From Microlunatus parietis (GTDB taxonomy: Bacteria; Actinomycetota; Actinomycetes; Propionibacteriales; Propionibacteriaceae), in contig NZ_JACCBU010000001.1 in assembly GCF_013407955.1 (NCBI RefSeq), positions 372,001 through 436,000 of the forward strand: a DNA stretch of 64,000 bases. The letters are read 5' to 3'. A program made the position numbers and the translations under genes. The notes under the pieces were generated by a model. It ran no database searches, was not told the origin of the DNA, and saw only the letters and a list, made by a program, of their open reading frames with translations. The number at the start of each line of letters is the position of its first letter. Positions within the stretch are counted from its first letter, which is position 1. Positions 63,145 through 64,000 of this stretch are shown in pieces.

Positions 63145-64000
63145 ACCCAGGATTCGCCGGTTGATCATGGTCCGGTTGTTGATCATGGTCGTGTTGATCA
63201 TGGTCCGGGGACGCGGCCCAGCTGGCCAGCAGCCGCAGCCGCTCCTCGGTCGGCGAGCCGGCCGCCGCCGTGTACATGGCGAGGGTGAGGTCCGGGTCAC
63301 CCGACGGTCGCAGTGACTCGTAGGCCAGGTCGAGCTCGCCGACCACCGGGTGGTTGATCAACTTCGCCCCGTACGTCTTCTCCAGCACGGTGTGTTCGGC
63401 CCAGAGGGTACGGAACGTGTCGTCCTTCATCGACAACTCGCCGATCAGCGCGGCCAGCTCGGCATCGTCGGGGTACCGGCCGGCGTCCAGCCGCAGGAAG
63501 GCGACCATGTCGGCGGCCACCGCCGGCCAGTCCCGGTAGAACAGCCGGGCCTCCGGCCGCAGGAACGTGTGCCGGGCCGAGTTCCGCTCCGCCGGCTGCA
63601 TCGAGGAGAAGTCGTACACGGCGTCGGCGAGCGGATTCCAGGCGAGAATGTCGGAGCGCCGGCCCATCACGAACGCGGGCAGGTCGCCGGCCATCTCGAG
63701 CAGCCGGCTCAGGCCGGGCCGGACCCGCTGGGAGGCCGGCCGGCGCCTGCGGGCCGGGCGGACCAGGTTGCGCAGATGGCTCCGTTCGGTCTCGTCCAGG
63801 CGCAGCACCCGCGCGACGGCGTCCAGCACCGCGTCCGAGACGGCCGGGGTGCGGCCCTGTTCCAGCCGGACGTAGTAGTCGACGCTCACGCCGGCCAGCA
63901 GCGCCAACTCCTCCCGGCGCAGGCCCGCGACCCGACGCCGGCCGCCGGCCGGCAGCCCGACGTCCTCCGGCCGGACCCGGGCCCGCCGGCTGCGCAGGAA
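63134..64000 (-). CDS. MmyB-like XRE-family regulator (N-terminus beyond the window)
   Basis: The frame runs to the window edge without a start. The edge part reads FLRSRRARVRPEDVGLPAGGRRRVAGLRREELALLAGVSVDYYVRLEQGR, an XRE-type helix-turn-helix. It is followed by the MmyB ligand-binding domain (FVMGRRSDILAWNPLADAVYDF, RLFYRDWPAVAADMVAFLRLDAGRYPDD, LAMYTAAAGSPTEERLRLLASWA). Relatives end at about LRLLASW. Here a tail SPDHDQHDHDQQPDHDQ follows, made by tandem TTGATCATGGTC units on the plus strand at 63160-63210. The 3' end overlaps AraC paralogue 3 by 11 bases, convergent. Confidence 0.88.
   Translation of the reverse strand, partial: FLRSRRARVRPEDVGLPAGGRRRVAGLRREELALLAGVSVDYYVRLEQGRTPAVSDAVLDAVARVLRLDETERSHLRNLVRPARRRRPASQRVRPGLSRLLEMAGDLPAFVMGRRSDILAWNPLADAVYDFSSMQPAERNSARHTFLRPEARLFYRDWPAVAADMVAFLRLDAGRYPDDAELAALIGELSMKDDTFRTLWAEHTVLEKTYGAKLINHPVVGELDLAYESLRPSGDPDLTLAMYTAAAGSPTEERLRLLASWAASPDHDQHDHDQQPDHDQPANPGFRA
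63160..63210. repeat. Tandem TTGATCATGGTC units at the 3' end of the MmyB-like gene
   Basis: Three TTGATCATGGTC-type units separated by CGGTTG or GTG in about 50 bases. They encode the Asp/His/Gln tail of the regulator. The same nonamer TTGATCATG is found singly at many other places in the window. Confidence 0.7.

Overview
The window is high-GC (about 70%) actinobacterial chromosome. Supporting marks are the gene order carA-carB-pyrD-pyrF-mihF-gmk-rpoZ-coaBC-metK-priA-fmt-rsmB-rpe, an actinobacterial-type integration host factor (mihF), a DUF222/13E12 HNH protein, GTG starts and many apparently leaderless promoters. A member of the Propionibacteriales (Microlunatus/Kribbella/Nocardioides-like) is my best guess, but this rests on gene order only.

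Layout. (1) 1-2191: 3'-truncated metH (minus) divergent from a PAC2-family gene. (2) 2279-19535, minus strand: a long housekeeping block read from carA to rpe. It covers pyrimidine synthesis, nucleotide and cofactor supply (gmk, coaBC, metK), RNA polymerase omega, replication restart (priA), translation initiation (fmt) and rRNA methylation (rsmB). A GDPD-like gene is inserted on the plus strand. carA has a PyrR-type leader hairpin, yet pyrR-pyrB-pyrC are not next to it. (3) 19720-22560: a MarR regulator and an MFS exporter with an unusual DivIVA-like coiled-coil tail sit between carA and nusB. (4) 22571-23556: nusB and efp. (5) 23636-30425: accessory genes (GNAT, two methyltransferases, GrpB, GH36-like glycosidase, HAD hydrolase, SOS-box-controlled DUF222 HNH protein). 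(6) 30534-32251: a deleted IS5-like element split by an IS3-family element. (7) 32461-35304: aroB-aroK-aroC. (8) 35391-45391: secreted lipase, two-component pair, a SARP/NB-ARC/alpha-beta-hydrolase fusion, a DUF998 membrane protein, a YCII protein, two paralogous AraC-like regulators, a lipoprotein and a DUF1707 protein. (9) 45533-48250: an IS30 element split by a second copy of the same IS3-family element, then about 1 kb without recognisable genes. (10) 49288-51081: ArsR-like regulator and MFS transporter. (11) 51093-56954: aroE-mltG-ruvX-alaS-DUF6167-like-DUF948. (12) 57087-64000: IclR regulator and APC permease, divergent from a Tat-exported flavin amine oxidase, an exported RidA and a flavin reductase, then a third AraC-like paralogue and a MmyB-like regulator cut by the window edge.

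Reading across the window, the usual actinobacterial block (alaS-ruvX-mltG-aroE-aroC-aroK-aroB-efp-nusB-pyr operon) is present in order but is broken by accessory islands, two of which carry insertion sequences. The most interesting items are:
- two exact-length 55-bp palindromic repeats 28 kb apart;
- REP-like palindromes translated in frame inside rsmB and, degenerate, in priA;
- the MFS/DivIVA-like and SARP/hydrolase fusions;
- an exported oxidase plus exported RidA module;
- a LexA box lying exactly between the -35 and -10 of the DUF222 gene;
- a strong excess of the hexamer TGATCA.
I found no CRISPR array, rRNA or tRNA gene.
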